Shown here in pieces: positions 34,321 to 44,107 of a stretch of DNA of 64,000 nt (its first letter is position 1; each line of letters starts with the position of its first letter). Position numbers and translations under genes: made by a program. The notes beneath the pieces are model-generated. The model did no database searches. It was not told where the DNA came from and worked only from the letters and a program-made list of their open reading frames with translations. Location: positions 124,001-188,000 of the forward strand of contig JAUWGH010000003.1 of NCBI GenBank assembly GCA_030606485.1. The letters run 5' to 3'. The DNA is from Promethearchaeota archaeon. Its GTDB lineage: Archaea; Asgardarchaeota; Lokiarchaeia; Sigyniarchaeales; SOKP01.

Positions 34321-35760
34321 TTAACTATTAATTTCTTCTTGTTTTTTAGCAACAGGAGGTTTAAATCCTTCAGGAAATGGAGATTTATAAGGACTATCTT
34401 TAGTAGCTTCCTCAAATTCCAATTTTGCTCGATCAACTAATTCGAGATTGCTCATGAATTCTATAGCAGATACTGCTAATATTTTTGCTGCTGTTAACAT
34501 ACCTTTATGACCAATACTCATACCTGACGTGCATACATTTTGCCAAGAGTGCTGTGGAGATCCCATAATATGACAAGTTGTAGCAAATTCACCCAATGGC
34601 GTGACTCTTGATACATCAGAAACATCTGAAGAGGCAGGCATAATTTTTCCTTTGCCGATTCCAGGAATTATAATTGTGTTTAAGGGTTGACTAAAAATTT
34701 GCTGAGCCATTTTTTGAAAATTCGGAGGAATTAAACTTGTAAAAGCATCCATTGAACCAGGCGGTAAAGTTTTTTTGAGTTTCTCTGCAAATTCTCTATC
34801 TTTCTCATCAAATTTAGGACTACCAACCTTTTTCATTTTAGAAAGAATTACAGCTCCGATTACATCATTACGTAAAGGATTGTATGTTCCTCCTAAAAAA
34901 TCTATTTCCTTTTTAGTTTCTGTCATTAATGCCGCACCTTCAGCTATCTTAATTACACGTTTATAAAGGTTCTCAACCGAATGACGCTCAGGTGCTCTAA
35001 TAAAGTAATACACTTCTGCTTCATCTGGTACAACATTTGGGGCTTTACCACCATTTGTAATTACATAATGAATTCTAGCTTCAGGTATCATATGTTCTCG
35101 CATATAATTAACACCAATATTCATAAGTTCTACAGCATCTAATGCACTGCGTCCATTTTGTGGATCAAAAGCTGCATGAGCTGTACGACCATGGAATCTA
35201 AATTTCACATAATTTATTGCTAAGAGTGACACATCAGTCAATGCATTCATAAAAGCAGGATGCCATGTTAGAGTAATATCTACGTCTTTAAATGCTCCAG
35301 CTTTTATCATATAACCCTTACTGTTAAATTTTTCCTCCGCGGGACAGCCATAATATCTAATAGTTCCATCAGCATCTCCAGCAATAATTGCATTTTTTAC
35401 TGCTAAAACAGCTCCCAAAGAACCTGTTCCTAGTAAATTATGCCCACACCCATGTCCTGGCGCCCCTTCTTTTAATGGTTTTTTTATTGGTTCAGCTATT
35501 TGACTTAAACCTGGCAAGGCGTCATATTCGCCTAAAATGGCAATCACAGGCTTCTTATTACCATAGCTAGCATAAAATGCTGTAGGCATACCTGCTACAT
35601 TTTTTTCAACTGAAAAACCCTCTTCTTTTAATGTTTTAATTAAAAGATTTGTGGATTTAAATTCTTGAAATCCTACTTCTGCAAATTCCCAAATTCGATT
35701 ACTAATATCTATTAATCTTTGCCGATTCTCTTCAATCCAACTAGCATATTTTTTTGACAT
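34321..35760 (-). CDS. M20-family amidohydrolase (AbgB/peptidase-like)
   Basis: The protein has 479 residues. The di-metal peptidase features are present: GEYDALPGL, the metal-binding GHGCGHNLLG, the catalytic Glu in PAEEKF, and the lid-domain segment FRFHGRTAHAAFDP. The length and order match the p-aminobenzoyl-glutamate hydrolase subunit B / amidohydrolase group. It hydrolyses an amide of an amino acid or aromatic acid. The C-terminal 30 residues are charged and Pro-rich. The start ATG at 35760 is followed by SKKYASWIEENRQ, typical of the group. It lies downstream of an MFS transporter on the same strand, suggesting uptake and cleavage of an amide substrate. Confidence 0.9.
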   Translation of the reverse strand: MSKKYASWIEENRQRLIDISNRIWEFAEVGFQEFKSTNLLIKTLKEEGFSVEKNVAGMPTAFYASYGNKKPVIAILGEYDALPGLSQIAEPIKKPLKEGAPGHGCGHNLLGTGSLGAVLAVKNAIIAGDADGTIRYYGCPAEEKFNSKGYMIKAGAFKDVDITLTWHPAFMNALTDVSLLAINYVKFRFHGRTAHAAFDPQNGRSALDAVELMNIGVNYMREHMIPEARIHYVITNGGKAPNVVPDEAEVYYFIRAPERHSVENLYKRVIKIAEGAALMTETKKEIDFLGGTYNPLRNDVIGAVILSKMKKVGSPKFDEKDREFAEKLKKTLPPGSMDAFTSLIPPNFQKMAQQIFSQPLNTIIIPGIGKGKIMPASSDVSDVSRVTPLGEFATTCHIMGSPQHSWQNVCTSGMSIGHKGMLTAAKILAVSAIEFMSNLELVDRAKLEFEEATKDSPYKSPFPEGFKPPVAKKQEEINS

Positions 35761-35846
35761 ATTTATTCCCTTTTTTTAATAGGTGCGTTTCCAATAATAA
35801 AAATGATTAAAAAAAAATATATGTTTTATATTATAATTAAATTTTA

Positions 35847-37160
35847 CTATTGTTTCTTAGTTTTATGCTCATATATTTTTGGATCGAGAGTCAAAAACGC
35901 TATTATACCTACATTTGAAAGAATTGCCATAAATATAAAAACAACAGAATAAATAAGATATGTATCTGAAGTAATTTCTGACATTAATTCAAATATTATT
36001 CCAGTGATAACTAATCCTAACATCGTCCCAAAATTAACAAATGAAGCACTTAGAGCAAAATAGGAACTCCGAACCTCATGATATTCTCTTGAATATCCAC
36101 TAGCAATAGCACCAAAACTCGAGTGACTCCAACCACTCGCAGATCCTACTATGATTACAAAAATTAATAATATTACTACAGAAACAGGAATTAGTAATAA
36201 AAGTAAAGAACCTGTTATAAGAACTAGCGACAAATAATAAGCAAATCTTCTTGATTTTAAATCTGCAAAGTAACCTCCGAGAATGGCACCTAATAGTATG
36301 CCTCCTCCTGCTATTGCTGATATAAAAGCTATTGGTTCATATAAATTAATTTCTGCTTCCAACATTTCAATAGTAGCACCTTCCGCCGCAACTATACCTG
36401 CACGGATCAAAATGTAAAGAGAAATAACTGAAAAAATGACTCCATCAATAATCGCAGTAAAAAAAGAAAAACTAAATAGTTTCCAGTTTTCACCTTTACC
36501 GATTATTAATTTAAGATTACTTAAGTAATTTACTTTTCTTGGTTCTTCAATATCTTTAATATAAAGAATAAATGTCGCAAAGACTATAGTTAAGATTCCT
36601 AACATAATAAATATTAAATCTAATGGCATTATATACATAAAAAGTAAAATTGCCGGACCACCAAGCACTATTCCTGCAGATCTAAATCCCCATGTTGCCC
36701 CTTGAATACGACCTAATTGATTTTTAGGAGTAATGTCGAGAATAAACCCATCTATCACAGTATCTGACATAGCCAATCCGAACATAGAAGAGATACCCAC
36801 TAAAATAATAATTGCAATAACTGCGCTAGGATTCTCATTAACTAAAATAGGTAAAAACATCACAACTAATCCACTAAAAATCAATGCTCCAAGAATCCAC
36901 GGTTTTCTTCTTCCTAGTTTTTTAATACCATACTTATCACTTAAAGCACCAAAAATTATTTTAATTATGAAGGGGATCATAATTATTGATCCTAAGAAGG
37001 CAATAATAGAAGCTTCTATCGAACCTAGTATTTCAAGTAAATAAATTGGTATAATAACCATAAACATACTTTGGGTTATTCCTTGTATTAAATAAAGCAG
37101 CGAGAAAATTAGAGTATAAATATTTTTAAATTGGTATTCTTGTTTTTCCATAATATACAC
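35847..37160 (-). CDS. Major facilitator superfamily transporter
   Basis: The 437-residue protein has about 12 hydrophobic helices. The MFS loop-2-3 motif is seen as GALSDKYGIKKLGRRKPWIL, and a matching loop (GGYFADLKSRRF) appears in the second half. The central loop is around residues 205-225. The N-terminus, with MYIMEKQEYQ, offers two starts 9 bp apart; 37160 is given. It resembles sugar/oligopeptide MFS porters of archaea, including the family with RKPW in loop 2-3. The substrate is not determinable. It is 86 bp upstream of the M20 hydrolase gene and may be co-transcribed with it. Confidence 0.9.
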   Translation of the reverse strand: MYIMEKQEYQFKNIYTLIFSLLYLIQGITQSMFMVIIPIYLLEILGSIEASIIAFLGSIIMIPFIIKIIFGALSDKYGIKKLGRRKPWILGALIFSGLVVMFLPILVNENPSAVIAIIILVGISSMFGLAMSDTVIDGFILDITPKNQLGRIQGATWGFRSAGIVLGGPAILLFMYIMPLDLIFIMLGILTIVFATFILYIKDIEEPRKVNYLSNLKLIIGKGENWKLFSFSFFTAIIDGVIFSVISLYILIRAGIVAAEGATIEMLEAEINLYEPIAFISAIAGGGILLGAILGGYFADLKSRRFAYYLSLVLITGSLLLLLIPVSVVILLIFVIIVGSASGWSHSSFGAIASGYSREYHEVRSSYFALSASFVNFGTMLGLVITGIIFELMSEITSDTYLIYSVVFIFMAILSNVGIIAFLTLDPKIYEHKTKKQ

Positions 37161-37218
37161 TTATTTTTTTGATAAGAAATTTTAAAAGTCATATAACGCT
37201 AAACCTTGCTATTAATAA

Positions 37219-37377
37219 ATCTTTCGAAAATTAAAAAAAGGAATACTCTACTCTCCAGTAGAATATGAAAGTCAACCGTTTGACTACCCAATTGATGAGC
37301 CAGAACGCGCATATCGTCTCCCAGCTACACGAAAACTATTAGATAAATTAGTTTCATATGAGATGTTTGAAATATAA
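37219..37377 (+). pseudogene. Orphan C-terminal coding remnant
   Basis: A 52-residue open stretch ends in TAA at 37375 and has no start codon candidate. The residues (YSPVEYESQPFDYPID, then ERAYRLPATRKLLDKLV) look like real protein with well-mixed composition and higher GC than the surroundings. It begins right after an in-frame stop. I read it as the tail end of a gene whose body has been lost. The family is not recognised. Confidence 0.4.
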
Positions 37378-37435
37378 TTAATTTATTGTAGATTTCCTTA
37401 ATTAAATTTTAAAATTTACATGAATTTAATCGTAT

Positions 37436-37674
37436 TTAGATTGTTTCTTCTTTCAATTTTACATTGAATAAATCTACAATTTTTTTTTTATCAAGGGCTA
37501 ATTCTTTTGATTTTTCTAAGTAAAGTCGATCATTTAATTTAAGGATCTTCTCTTGTAAGTGTTTTAAAACTCCATTTAATCCTGTTCCATGACTTACCTG
37601 ATACGCAATTGTACGATAAATTCCAATTGCTCCTATTGCATCTAATTTATCTGCGTCACTTAAAATTTTAATTC
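37436..37674 (-). pseudogene. Truncated HD-domain phosphohydrolase
   Basis: On the minus strand, an open frame from just after a TGA to TAA at 37436 encodes about 78 residues. They include LSDADKLDAIGAIGIYRT, then HLQEKILKLNDRLY and a helical tail. This is the C-terminal half of small HD-superfamily phosphohydrolases, with the conserved DADxLDAxGAxGI block. The N-terminal part with the His and HD metal ligands is missing, and upstream is the start of an unrelated gene on the other strand. So the gene is broken and should be inactive. Confidence 0.6.
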
Positions 37675-37701
37675 ACTTAAAAAGATATATTTTCAATTAT
37701 T

Positions 37702-38079
37702 ATGTTATGTCGACATGGATTAGATAATATCGCATGCCCAATTTGTAGGATTGGAAGTATTGTTACACCTCCTATCAATCTAGAAGTAGAAGATTCTCAA
37801 TTAAAACTATTAGAACATACTAATCCGGCAATAAAAGAAATCCGAGATAAAAGAATTAAAATGTTAAACTTATTATCAGATAAAAAACCGAATTTGCGAG
37901 TTAATCCACATTTAATCCTTCCGGAACCACCTTCAATCGGCAAAATTTCATTAATTGAACCCCCAATATATAAGAGATTGAAGGAGTTAGATGCCGAAAT
38001 CCCAGAGGAATTCAATCCACAGCAAGAAGTTTCAATTAATTTACCAGATGGAAAAATTAAAAAAAATAGAAAGTTGTGA
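37702..38079 (+). CDS. Small protein with N-terminal C/H zinc-finger-like motif
   Basis: The protein has 125 residues and starts MLCRHGLDNIACPICRIG, a possible zinc site made of C3, H5, C12 and C15. The rest is a Pro- and Ile-rich chain with few hydrophobic clusters (PPIYKRLKELDAEIPEEF) and a basic end. No family is recognised. It is 92 bp upstream of the aminotransferase gene on the same strand. The Met at 37702 places the Cys/His motif at the very N-terminus, as is common for such proteins. Confidence 0.6.
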   Translation: MLCRHGLDNIACPICRIGSIVTPPINLEVEDSQLKLLEHTNPAIKEIRDKRIKMLNLLSDKKPNLRVNPHLILPEPPSIGKISLIEPPIYKRLKELDAEIPEEFNPQQEVSINLPDGKIKKNRKL

Positions 38080-38171
38080 ATTAGTTTCTCATTTTTATTC
38101 AATGTTAAAATATATAACTATATTCAATCAATTTTTAGATAGTTTAATCAAAAAAAATTTGTGTAAATCTA

Positions 38172-39362
38172 ATGCAATATGCAGAAAGAATGAAACGTTT
38201 GGGTACTGATACTTCTTTTCAAGTTCTTAAAAAAATTTCTGAATTTCCAGAAGGGAGACAAAAAAATATTATTTCTTTTGCAATTGGAGAACCTGATTTT
38301 GATACACCTGAGCATATAAAACAAGCGGGAATAAACGCGATAAAAGAGAATTATACGCATTATACACTCTCATCGGGATTTCCAGATCTTAGAAAAGCCA
38401 TTGCAAATTATGTTACTAAAAACAAAAAGATTCCGGTTGGACCAGAAAATATTATAATTTTACCCGCAGCCAAAATAGTAGCTTGTTATGCAATTCTCAC
38501 CTGTACTAACCCTGGAGATGAGATAATCTATCCTAATCCCGGATATCCAATTTATGAAAGCATAATTAACGTTTTTGGGTGCAAACCAGTTCCCGTTCAA
38601 CTAAAAGAAGAAGAAGATTTTAATTTTAATACTGATGAATTAGAGAGATTGATATCTGATAAAACCAAGATGATAACAATAAATAGTCCTCAAAATCCTA
38701 CAGGTTCTATATTAACGGAGAGATCTCTTGACGTTATTTCTGAATTAGCACTCGAAAATGATATATGGATTCTTTCAGATGAAATATATTCTAACATAAT
38801 TTATGATAATTTAAATTATAAATCCATTGCTCGTATTCCTGAAATGCAAGAAAGAACAATAATTCTTGATGGTTTTTCGAAATTTTTTGCGATGACTGGA
38901 TGGAGGCTTGGTTATAGTATAACAAATCCAAAAGTAGCTGAAGAATTTGCTAAATGGTCAGCAAATATTGTATCATGCCCTGCATCATTCACTCAACGGG
39001 CAGGATTAACTGCAATTTTAGAGGATAAAACACCATCGTGGGAGATGGTTAAGGAATTTGAAAAACGTAGAAATCTAATTTGTAATAAACTTAACGCTAT
39101 AGATGGAATTTCAATTAGGAAGCCAAAAGGAGCATTTTACGTGTTTGCAAATGTAACTGAAGCGTGTAAAAAATTAAAATTAAAAGGATCTTTAGAATTT
39201 CAAGATTACTTGTTGGAAAAAGCAAATGTTGCGGTTTTAGCCAGAGAATATTTTGGAAATCGGCTACCGGAAGAAAATCAGGATTATGTAAGATTTTCTT
39301 ACTGTATTTCACAAGAGGATATCATTGAAGGTATAGAGAGAATCCAGACAATCGTAGAATAA
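38172..39362 (+). CDS. Class I/II PLP-dependent aminotransferase
   Basis: The protein has 396 residues and is aspartate-aminotransferase-like. It has FAIGEPDFDTP near the start, NPGYPIYE, NSPQNPTGS, and DEIYSNIIYD with the Asp that contacts the pyridine nitrogen. The PLP-binding Lys is in GFSKFFAMTGWRLGY, and a C-terminal Arg that binds the substrate carboxylate lies in DYVRFSY. It transfers amino groups between an amino acid and 2-oxoglutarate. Substrate preference (Asp, Ala, aromatic) cannot be told by eye. It stands alone. Confidence 0.94.
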   Translation: MQYAERMKRLGTDTSFQVLKKISEFPEGRQKNIISFAIGEPDFDTPEHIKQAGINAIKENYTHYTLSSGFPDLRKAIANYVTKNKKIPVGPENIIILPAAKIVACYAILTCTNPGDEIIYPNPGYPIYESIINVFGCKPVPVQLKEEEDFNFNTDELERLISDKTKMITINSPQNPTGSILTERSLDVISELALENDIWILSDEIYSNIIYDNLNYKSIARIPEMQERTIILDGFSKFFAMTGWRLGYSITNPKVAEEFAKWSANIVSCPASFTQRAGLTAILEDKTPSWEMVKEFEKRRNLICNKLNAIDGISIRKPKGAFYVFANVTEACKKLKLKGSLEFQDYLLEKANVAVLAREYFGNRLPEENQDYVRFSYCISQEDIIEGIERIQTIVE

Positions 39363-39532
39363 AAAACATAACCGAAAAATTACATCCAAATAAAAAATTT
39401 AAATAAATGTGAAAAAACTTTCTAAAACTTCTGAATTATTATAAAATTTTTTTCAAATTAACCCAATAACTTTAATTTCAAATTTAAATATTTACACAAT
39501 GCAATTCTATGTATTCTCTCTATAAATTTTTT

Positions 39533-40678
39533 TCAATCAATAATATTATTTATAACAAGATTTGATATATGCTGAATTTTTTTATCTAAATTCATTTTAT
39601 GCACTATATAGCGAAGATTAAAAATACAGAAAGGACAAGAAGATATAATATTTTCACTTTTTGATTCCTTAATGATTTCTGTACCAATTTTTCGAGATAA
39701 ATCTTTATCAATTGAGCGAACCCCCGATCCCGCCCCACAACAATAGGCATTTTCTCGATTTTGGGAAAGTTCATCAATAACAATTCCACATTCGCTCAAA
39801 ATTTCTCTTGGCTCTCCGTATAGCCCAGCCTTTCTCCCCAATCGACAAGAATCATGAAACGTAAAATTGCCACCAACCTTTTTTAATTTTATTTTACCTT
39901 CTTTTATGAGATCCTGAATTATCTGAGCTATATGAAGTACTTCAAAATCCGTGTTACCAAACAACCTAGGATAATAGGTTGAAAAACAACGATAGCAACC
40001 GGCACATGGTACAATGATTCTTTTTATTCCTAATTTTTTAAATTTGTTTATGTTTTCTTCAAAGATTTTTTTAGCAATCTCAATTTTTCCTGCATTAAAA
40101 GGATAAATTCCACAACAAAACTCATCCTTTAAAATCATAAAATCTACACCGCCTTTTTTCAACAACTTATAGGAAGCACTGGCGCTCTCTTTAACCAAAA
40201 AAGAGGGAAGGCAACCAACATATAAAAGTGTATCGGAAGGATGCTCCTCAAATTTTTCTGTATCTCTAAATTCCTCTGGTATCCAATCAAGCCGCTTCTC
40301 TGGATCTCCATTCACAGAATTTCTCTTTTCAAGAATTCCATTAATTATGACATTATGCTTAGCTAAAGGTCCCAAACCCTTATTTACCAATTCAATCTTA
40401 GAATCTGCAATAATATTGGAGATCTTTATTTCCTCCGGACAAACCTCTTCACATCTACCACATTCTGTACAATAATAAATACTTTGAATTTCATTTTGGG
40501 TTATATCCTCATCATTAAGTAATTTATTGATAATTTGCAGCCTTACCAATGGAGAATATAAACGATTTTCAGTAGAATAATAAGTGCAACAAACATCTAT
40601 ACACGCTTCACATTCCGTGCAAGTTGATATATCTTCCAACATTTGTTCTTTATTTATTATATTTTCCTTTTCAGCCAT
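39533..40678 (-). CDS. HdrD/GlpC-like iron-sulfur oxidoreductase subunit (two CCG domains)
   Basis: The protein has about 381 residues. It has two N-terminal 4Fe-4S motifs (CTECEACIDVCC and CTECGRCEEVCP), then two CCG domains. The first reads CCGIYPFNAG with CAGCYRC; the second reads CCGAGSGV with CPFC. That is the layout of heterodisulfide reductase HdrD and glycolate-oxidase iron-sulfur subunits. The ATG at 40678 is preferred to one at 40750, since the latter lies far inside the upstream gene. An 8-bp overlap remains, which suggests translational coupling to the kinase-like gene. The partner flavoprotein is not in view. Confidence 0.88.
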   Translation of the reverse strand: MAEKENIINKEQMLEDISTCTECEACIDVCCTYYSTENRLYSPLVRLQIINKLLNDEDITQNEIQSIYYCTECGRCEEVCPEEIKISNIIADSKIELVNKGLGPLAKHNVIINGILEKRNSVNGDPEKRLDWIPEEFRDTEKFEEHPSDTLLYVGCLPSFLVKESASASYKLLKKGGVDFMILKDEFCCGIYPFNAGKIEIAKKIFEENINKFKKLGIKRIIVPCAGCYRCFSTYYPRLFGNTDFEVLHIAQIIQDLIKEGKIKLKKVGGNFTFHDSCRLGRKAGLYGEPREILSECGIVIDELSQNRENAYCCGAGSGVRSIDKDLSRKIGTEIIKESKSENIISSCPFCIFNLRYIVHKMNLDKKIQHISNLVINNIID

Positions 40679-41246
40679 TACTTTTAACCTCTTTAACAAT
40701 ATAATCCAAAAGTTTCTTTCCCGCTGCCTGTAAATCGCCTGAATTATCAACAGTAAAATCGGCTATATCTAAATATTGGTTTTTCCGGGCTCTTTCAAGC
40801 CTTTCTTGAAGCTCTTTAGAATCCTCCCTCTCACGTTCCTTAATTCTCTGAGCAGTAATCTCAAAAGGAACATACACAAAAATAATCCTTAAAAATTTAT
40901 AATTTTTTTTAGCCTCCTCCAAAATCCTCCGACTAACATTCACAAGAACTGAATGTCCTGCTTCAATATTCTCCATTATATCCTTTTGCACCCCATAAAA
41001 CTTATGATACGTTCTCCAATGAAAAACAAACTCCCCTCTATTTAACATTTCTTTAAATTCATCCTCAGTTATTGAAATGAAATCCTCTGTGTCGGGAGAT
41101 GGAGGGCGAGTAATAAATCTCTTAGGAACAATAAGCTGTGTTAATTCTTTTGGGTAATTATTCAACACCTCTCTTATTAAAGAATCCTTACCAGAACCAG
41201 AATTTCCAACTATAAAAAAGAGTTTGCCGCCGATTTCACACACCAA
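40671..41246 (-). CDS. Guanylate-kinase-like / PhnN-like P-loop kinase
   Basis: The protein has 191 residues. The P-loop is GNSGSGKDS at 14-22, followed by FITRPPSPDTEDFISITEDEF, the guanylate-kinase-like acceptor-binding region, then the HWRTYHKFYGV segment resembling ribose-1,5-bisphosphate phosphokinase (PhnN). The lid region is rich in Arg (REREREDSKELQERLERAR). PhnN makes PRPP from ribose-1,5-bisphosphate; a guanylate kinase role is the alternative. There are no phosphonate genes near. It overlaps the iron-sulfur gene downstream by 8 bp, but a functional link is not evident. Confidence 0.75.
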   Translation of the reverse strand: MVCEIGGKLFFIVGNSGSGKDSLIREVLNNYPKELTQLIVPKRFITRPPSPDTEDFISITEDEFKEMLNRGEFVFHWRTYHKFYGVQKDIMENIEAGHSVLVNVSRRILEEAKKNYKFLRIIFVYVPFEITAQRIKEREREDSKELQERLERARKNQYLDIADFTVDNSGDLQAAGKKLLDYIVKEVKSNG

Positions 41247-41424
41247 TTTAATATTAATATTAGAATAAAATAATGATTTTTAAAGAAAATATAATGAACT
41301 ATACCTTATTTATATTTCAAAACATAAGATTCATTTTTAAAAAACTTAAACTTTAAAAAATAATATGTTGATTTATAATAATACAATTTAATTAAATTGT
41401 TAAAATCAATAAGTGATAAAATAA

Positions 41425-43143
41425 ATGAGTGAAAAACAATTTTGGCGGAAGAGTTGGGACCCAGGTATAACTGATTTAGACCCAAAAGTCTGGGAAATTT
41501 CATACACTGAAGCAATTAGGCCAGTTTTCGAACAATACCCTGATCAGCTAGCCTTAGAATTTTTAGGCATAGAAATAACATTTAAAGAATTAGATGAATA
41601 TTCAAATCAATTTGCTAATATGCTCATTGAACATGGCTTTAAAGTAGGTGATATCGTCGGAATTAATCTAGCGAATACACCGCAGTATATTATAGCATGG
41701 CTTGGAACACTGAAGGCGGGTTGTGTTGTCTCAGGAGTAAGCTTTTTATTATCATCGGAACAGATGGAGTATCAAATTAATGATTTAAGTTCAGTAGGGA
41801 ATAAAGTTGCATTAGTTACTCTCGATGCTATTTTTGAAAATCGTTTAAAACCAATTTCTTCTAACTTGCAAAATTTGGAATTAGTGATAGCTACAAATTT
41901 GGCTGATTTTTTACCAAAAATTAAACAAGTATTAGGGAAATTATTGAAAAAAGTTCCAAAAGGCAAGGTAACACCCCTTGAAGGCAAAAAAGTCATCAAT
42001 TTTATGGATATCCTAAATACTTATTCTAAAGAATTACCTGACGTCAAAATAACTCCAGATGATCTAGCGTATATTCAATACACTGGTGGAACAACGGGAC
42101 CGCCTAAAGGAGCTATGTTAACTCACAGAAGTTCTGTTGCTGATTTGTTAATTGTTCAGCACTGGCTCAGCTGGGATGATACAAGAGGAATAGGCGTTGC
42201 AATGTCTGGTTTCCCTTTATTCCACATTGCGGGGCTTTTCTTCTGCGCAAGTTGTGTCAACCTCGGTTGGACTCAACTTTTGATTCCAAATCCTCGAGAC
42301 ACGGGACATATTTGCAAAGTAATAGAAAAATATAGACCCTCAGCCTATGTAAATGTGCCATCATTATTTCAATTGTTAATGAAAGATCCGAAATTTAAAA
42401 CATTGGACCATTCAAATGTTGATGCGTGTATAAGCGCAGCATCTCCGTTTCCCGTTGAAAGTCAGAAAGAATTTGAATCAATAGTAGGGGAAGGTAAACT
42501 GATAGAAGCTTACGGGATGACAGAATGCTCGCCTTTAACAACAATGAATCCCTCGAAAGGTAAGAAGAAGTTAGGTTCAATTGGTTTACCTTACCAGAAT
42601 TTGGATCTTAAATTGGTGGATCCAGATACAGATAAGGAAGTGCCTATAGGTGAGCCAGGAGAGATTCTTGTAAAAGGACCTATGGTGATGAAAGGATATT
42701 TAAACAAACCAGAGGAAACTAAAAAAGCCATCGACGCTGACGGTTATATGCATACCGGAGATGTTGCAATCTTTGATGAGGAGGGATATCTTAGGATTGT
42801 AGACAGAACAAAGGATATGATAATTGTAAGTGGGTTCAAAGTCTTTAGTACCAAGTTGGAAGATACATTAATGGAACATCCAGCGATTGGAATGGTCGCT
42901 ACTATTGGCATTCCGAATCCTGAAAGACCAGGTTCCGAACTAGTTAAAGCCTATATACAACTTGACCCAGATTATGCATATGATGGGAATGAAGAGAAAT
43001 TAAAAGAAGATATTACCAAATTTGCGAAGGAAAAATGTGCCCCTTATGAAGTTCCAAAAATTATAGAAATAGCCGAGGAATTACCACTTACAGTTGTTGG
43101 TAAGGTCGATAAAAAGCGATTGCGAAAAGAAGCAAAAGAATAG
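41425..43143 (+). CDS. AMP-forming acyl-CoA synthetase (long-chain type, paralogue 2)
   Basis: The protein has 572 residues, a paralogue of 31609-33306. ANL motifs are YTGGTTGPPKGAML, then YGMTE, YMHTGD, RIVDRTKDM and the C-terminal Lys in LTVVGKVDKK. It shares the KKVPKGK...EGKKVINF insert with paralogue 1. It should form an acyl-adenylate and then acyl-CoA. The ATG at 41425 opens MSEKQFWRKSW, as in the related proteins. It is monocistronic and convergent with an amidohydrolase gene. Having three such synthetases in 20 kb suggests several acid substrates are used. Confidence 0.93.
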   Translation: MSEKQFWRKSWDPGITDLDPKVWEISYTEAIRPVFEQYPDQLALEFLGIEITFKELDEYSNQFANMLIEHGFKVGDIVGINLANTPQYIIAWLGTLKAGCVVSGVSFLLSSEQMEYQINDLSSVGNKVALVTLDAIFENRLKPISSNLQNLELVIATNLADFLPKIKQVLGKLLKKVPKGKVTPLEGKKVINFMDILNTYSKELPDVKITPDDLAYIQYTGGTTGPPKGAMLTHRSSVADLLIVQHWLSWDDTRGIGVAMSGFPLFHIAGLFFCASCVNLGWTQLLIPNPRDTGHICKVIEKYRPSAYVNVPSLFQLLMKDPKFKTLDHSNVDACISAASPFPVESQKEFESIVGEGKLIEAYGMTECSPLTTMNPSKGKKKLGSIGLPYQNLDLKLVDPDTDKEVPIGEPGEILVKGPMVMKGYLNKPEETKKAIDADGYMHTGDVAIFDEEGYLRIVDRTKDMIIVSGFKVFSTKLEDTLMEHPAIGMVATIGIPNPERPGSELVKAYIQLDPDYAYDGNEEKLKEDITKFAKEKCAPYEVPKIIEIAEELPLTVVGKVDKKRLRKEAKE

Positions 43144-43173
43144 AAAATATAAAATTTAATTATTTTACAAAAA

Positions 43174-43190
43174 TTCTTTTTTTTTTATTA
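43174..43190 (+). terminator. Poly-T tract between convergent genes
   Basis: CTTTTTTTTTTATTATT follows the acyl-CoA synthetase gene by about 30 bp and sits between two convergent genes. It could end transcription of the synthetase mRNA. Confidence 0.4.
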
Positions 43191-43222
43191 TTACCGAATT
43201 TTAATCAAAAATAGGTTTCACT

Positions 43223-44107
43223 CTAATTTATTTTCTCTAAAAGGTTTTCCGTATTATTATACAAAATATCTTGCATTTCCTCTTTAGGTATTGGTAGGGT
43301 TAATATTTTATCGATTTCGATTTGAATTGGGGAGGTTATCGGTGCATCTGAGCCAAATAGAAGTCGTTTATGACCGACTGTTCGAATTAAACTTAATATT
43401 GCAAAACTGACTGAACATGAAGTTTCAAAAAAGATATTTTTATATTGTTTTAAGCTTATACCAACATCTATAGCATATTCCATGCAAAATCCAGCATGTC
43501 CAACAATAATTCTTAAATTTGGAAATTGTTTTGCAAGTTTTGCCATATCCCTAGTGGATATTCCGCTAAAAAAGGGTGTTTTGGGAGTGGAGTGAATATA
43601 AAAGATAAAATCTCTGTCATATTCTTGCATAAAAGAAACTAATTTAATTACATCTTTAGGGATTTTTATTGAGTGAATACCGGAATGTATTTTTACGCCA
43701 CAAAACCCTTTTTTAAAATGGTCTTCTAAAATTTTATAATCGGTTTCTTCTTCTTCGGGTCGAATTTTTGGATTGAACCAAAATACTTTATAAAATCTCT
43801 CGGGAGCTTTCTTAGCAATGTCTATAATATCTTGATGATCTAATTGGCCTCCCATTGCAAGACTTTTGCGAAATTCAAGCATCTTCTCGAGTTTTTGTGC
43901 TTCATTTAATTCCTTTGATTCACTATCAGCTATTTTTAAGTGAGCTGTTGGTCTAGCTCTCCTATTAGTTGTTGTGATTAATGCTTTTTCCACTTGAAAT
44001 CTATCCATATATTCAATTATATCCTTGCTAGGTTTCATAAATGTTCCGTAGCTATGGAGGTGTGCATCAAATATTTTAAAAGATGTGGGATTTATCAAAT
44101 AAAACAA
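43223..44107 (-). CDS. Amidohydrolase-superfamily metal-dependent hydrolase
   Basis: The protein has 294 residues. The N-terminal metal motif is IFDAHLHSYG. The central part has KIHSGIH, FYIHST and IIVGHAG, and the C-terminal part has LLFGSDAPIT, supplying the His and Asp ligands of the TIM-barrel amidohydrolase fold (amidohydrolase-2 type). It may be a decarboxylase or hydrolase of a cyclic or aromatic compound. The start is likely a TTG (44107 or 9 bp downstream), as no ATG precedes the DAHLH motif. It is convergent with the acyl-CoA synthetase. Confidence 0.85.
   Translation of the reverse strand: MFYLINPTSFKIFDAHLHSYGTFMKPSKDIIEYMDRFQVEKALITTTNRRARPTAHLKIADSESKELNEAQKLEKMLEFRKSLAMGGQLDHQDIIDIAKKAPERFYKVFWFNPKIRPEEEETDYKILEDHFKKGFCGVKIHSGIHSIKIPKDVIKLVSFMQEYDRDFIFYIHSTPKTPFFSGISTRDMAKLAKQFPNLRIIVGHAGFCMEYAIDVGISLKQYKNIFFETSCSVSFAILSLIRTVGHKRLLFGSDAPITSPIQIEIDKILTLPIPKEEMQDILYNNTENLLEKIN

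Noticed and set aside
36733-37044. 103-codon open frame on the plus strand
   Set aside because: It is antisense to the MFS transporter. The Ile/Ser-rich product mirrors hydrophobic codons and is not a separate gene.
40679-40750. N-terminal extension of the HdrD-like protein to an ATG at 40750
   Set aside because: The extra 24 residues would lie wholly within the upstream kinase-like gene. The ATG at 40678 starts just before the first cysteine motif.
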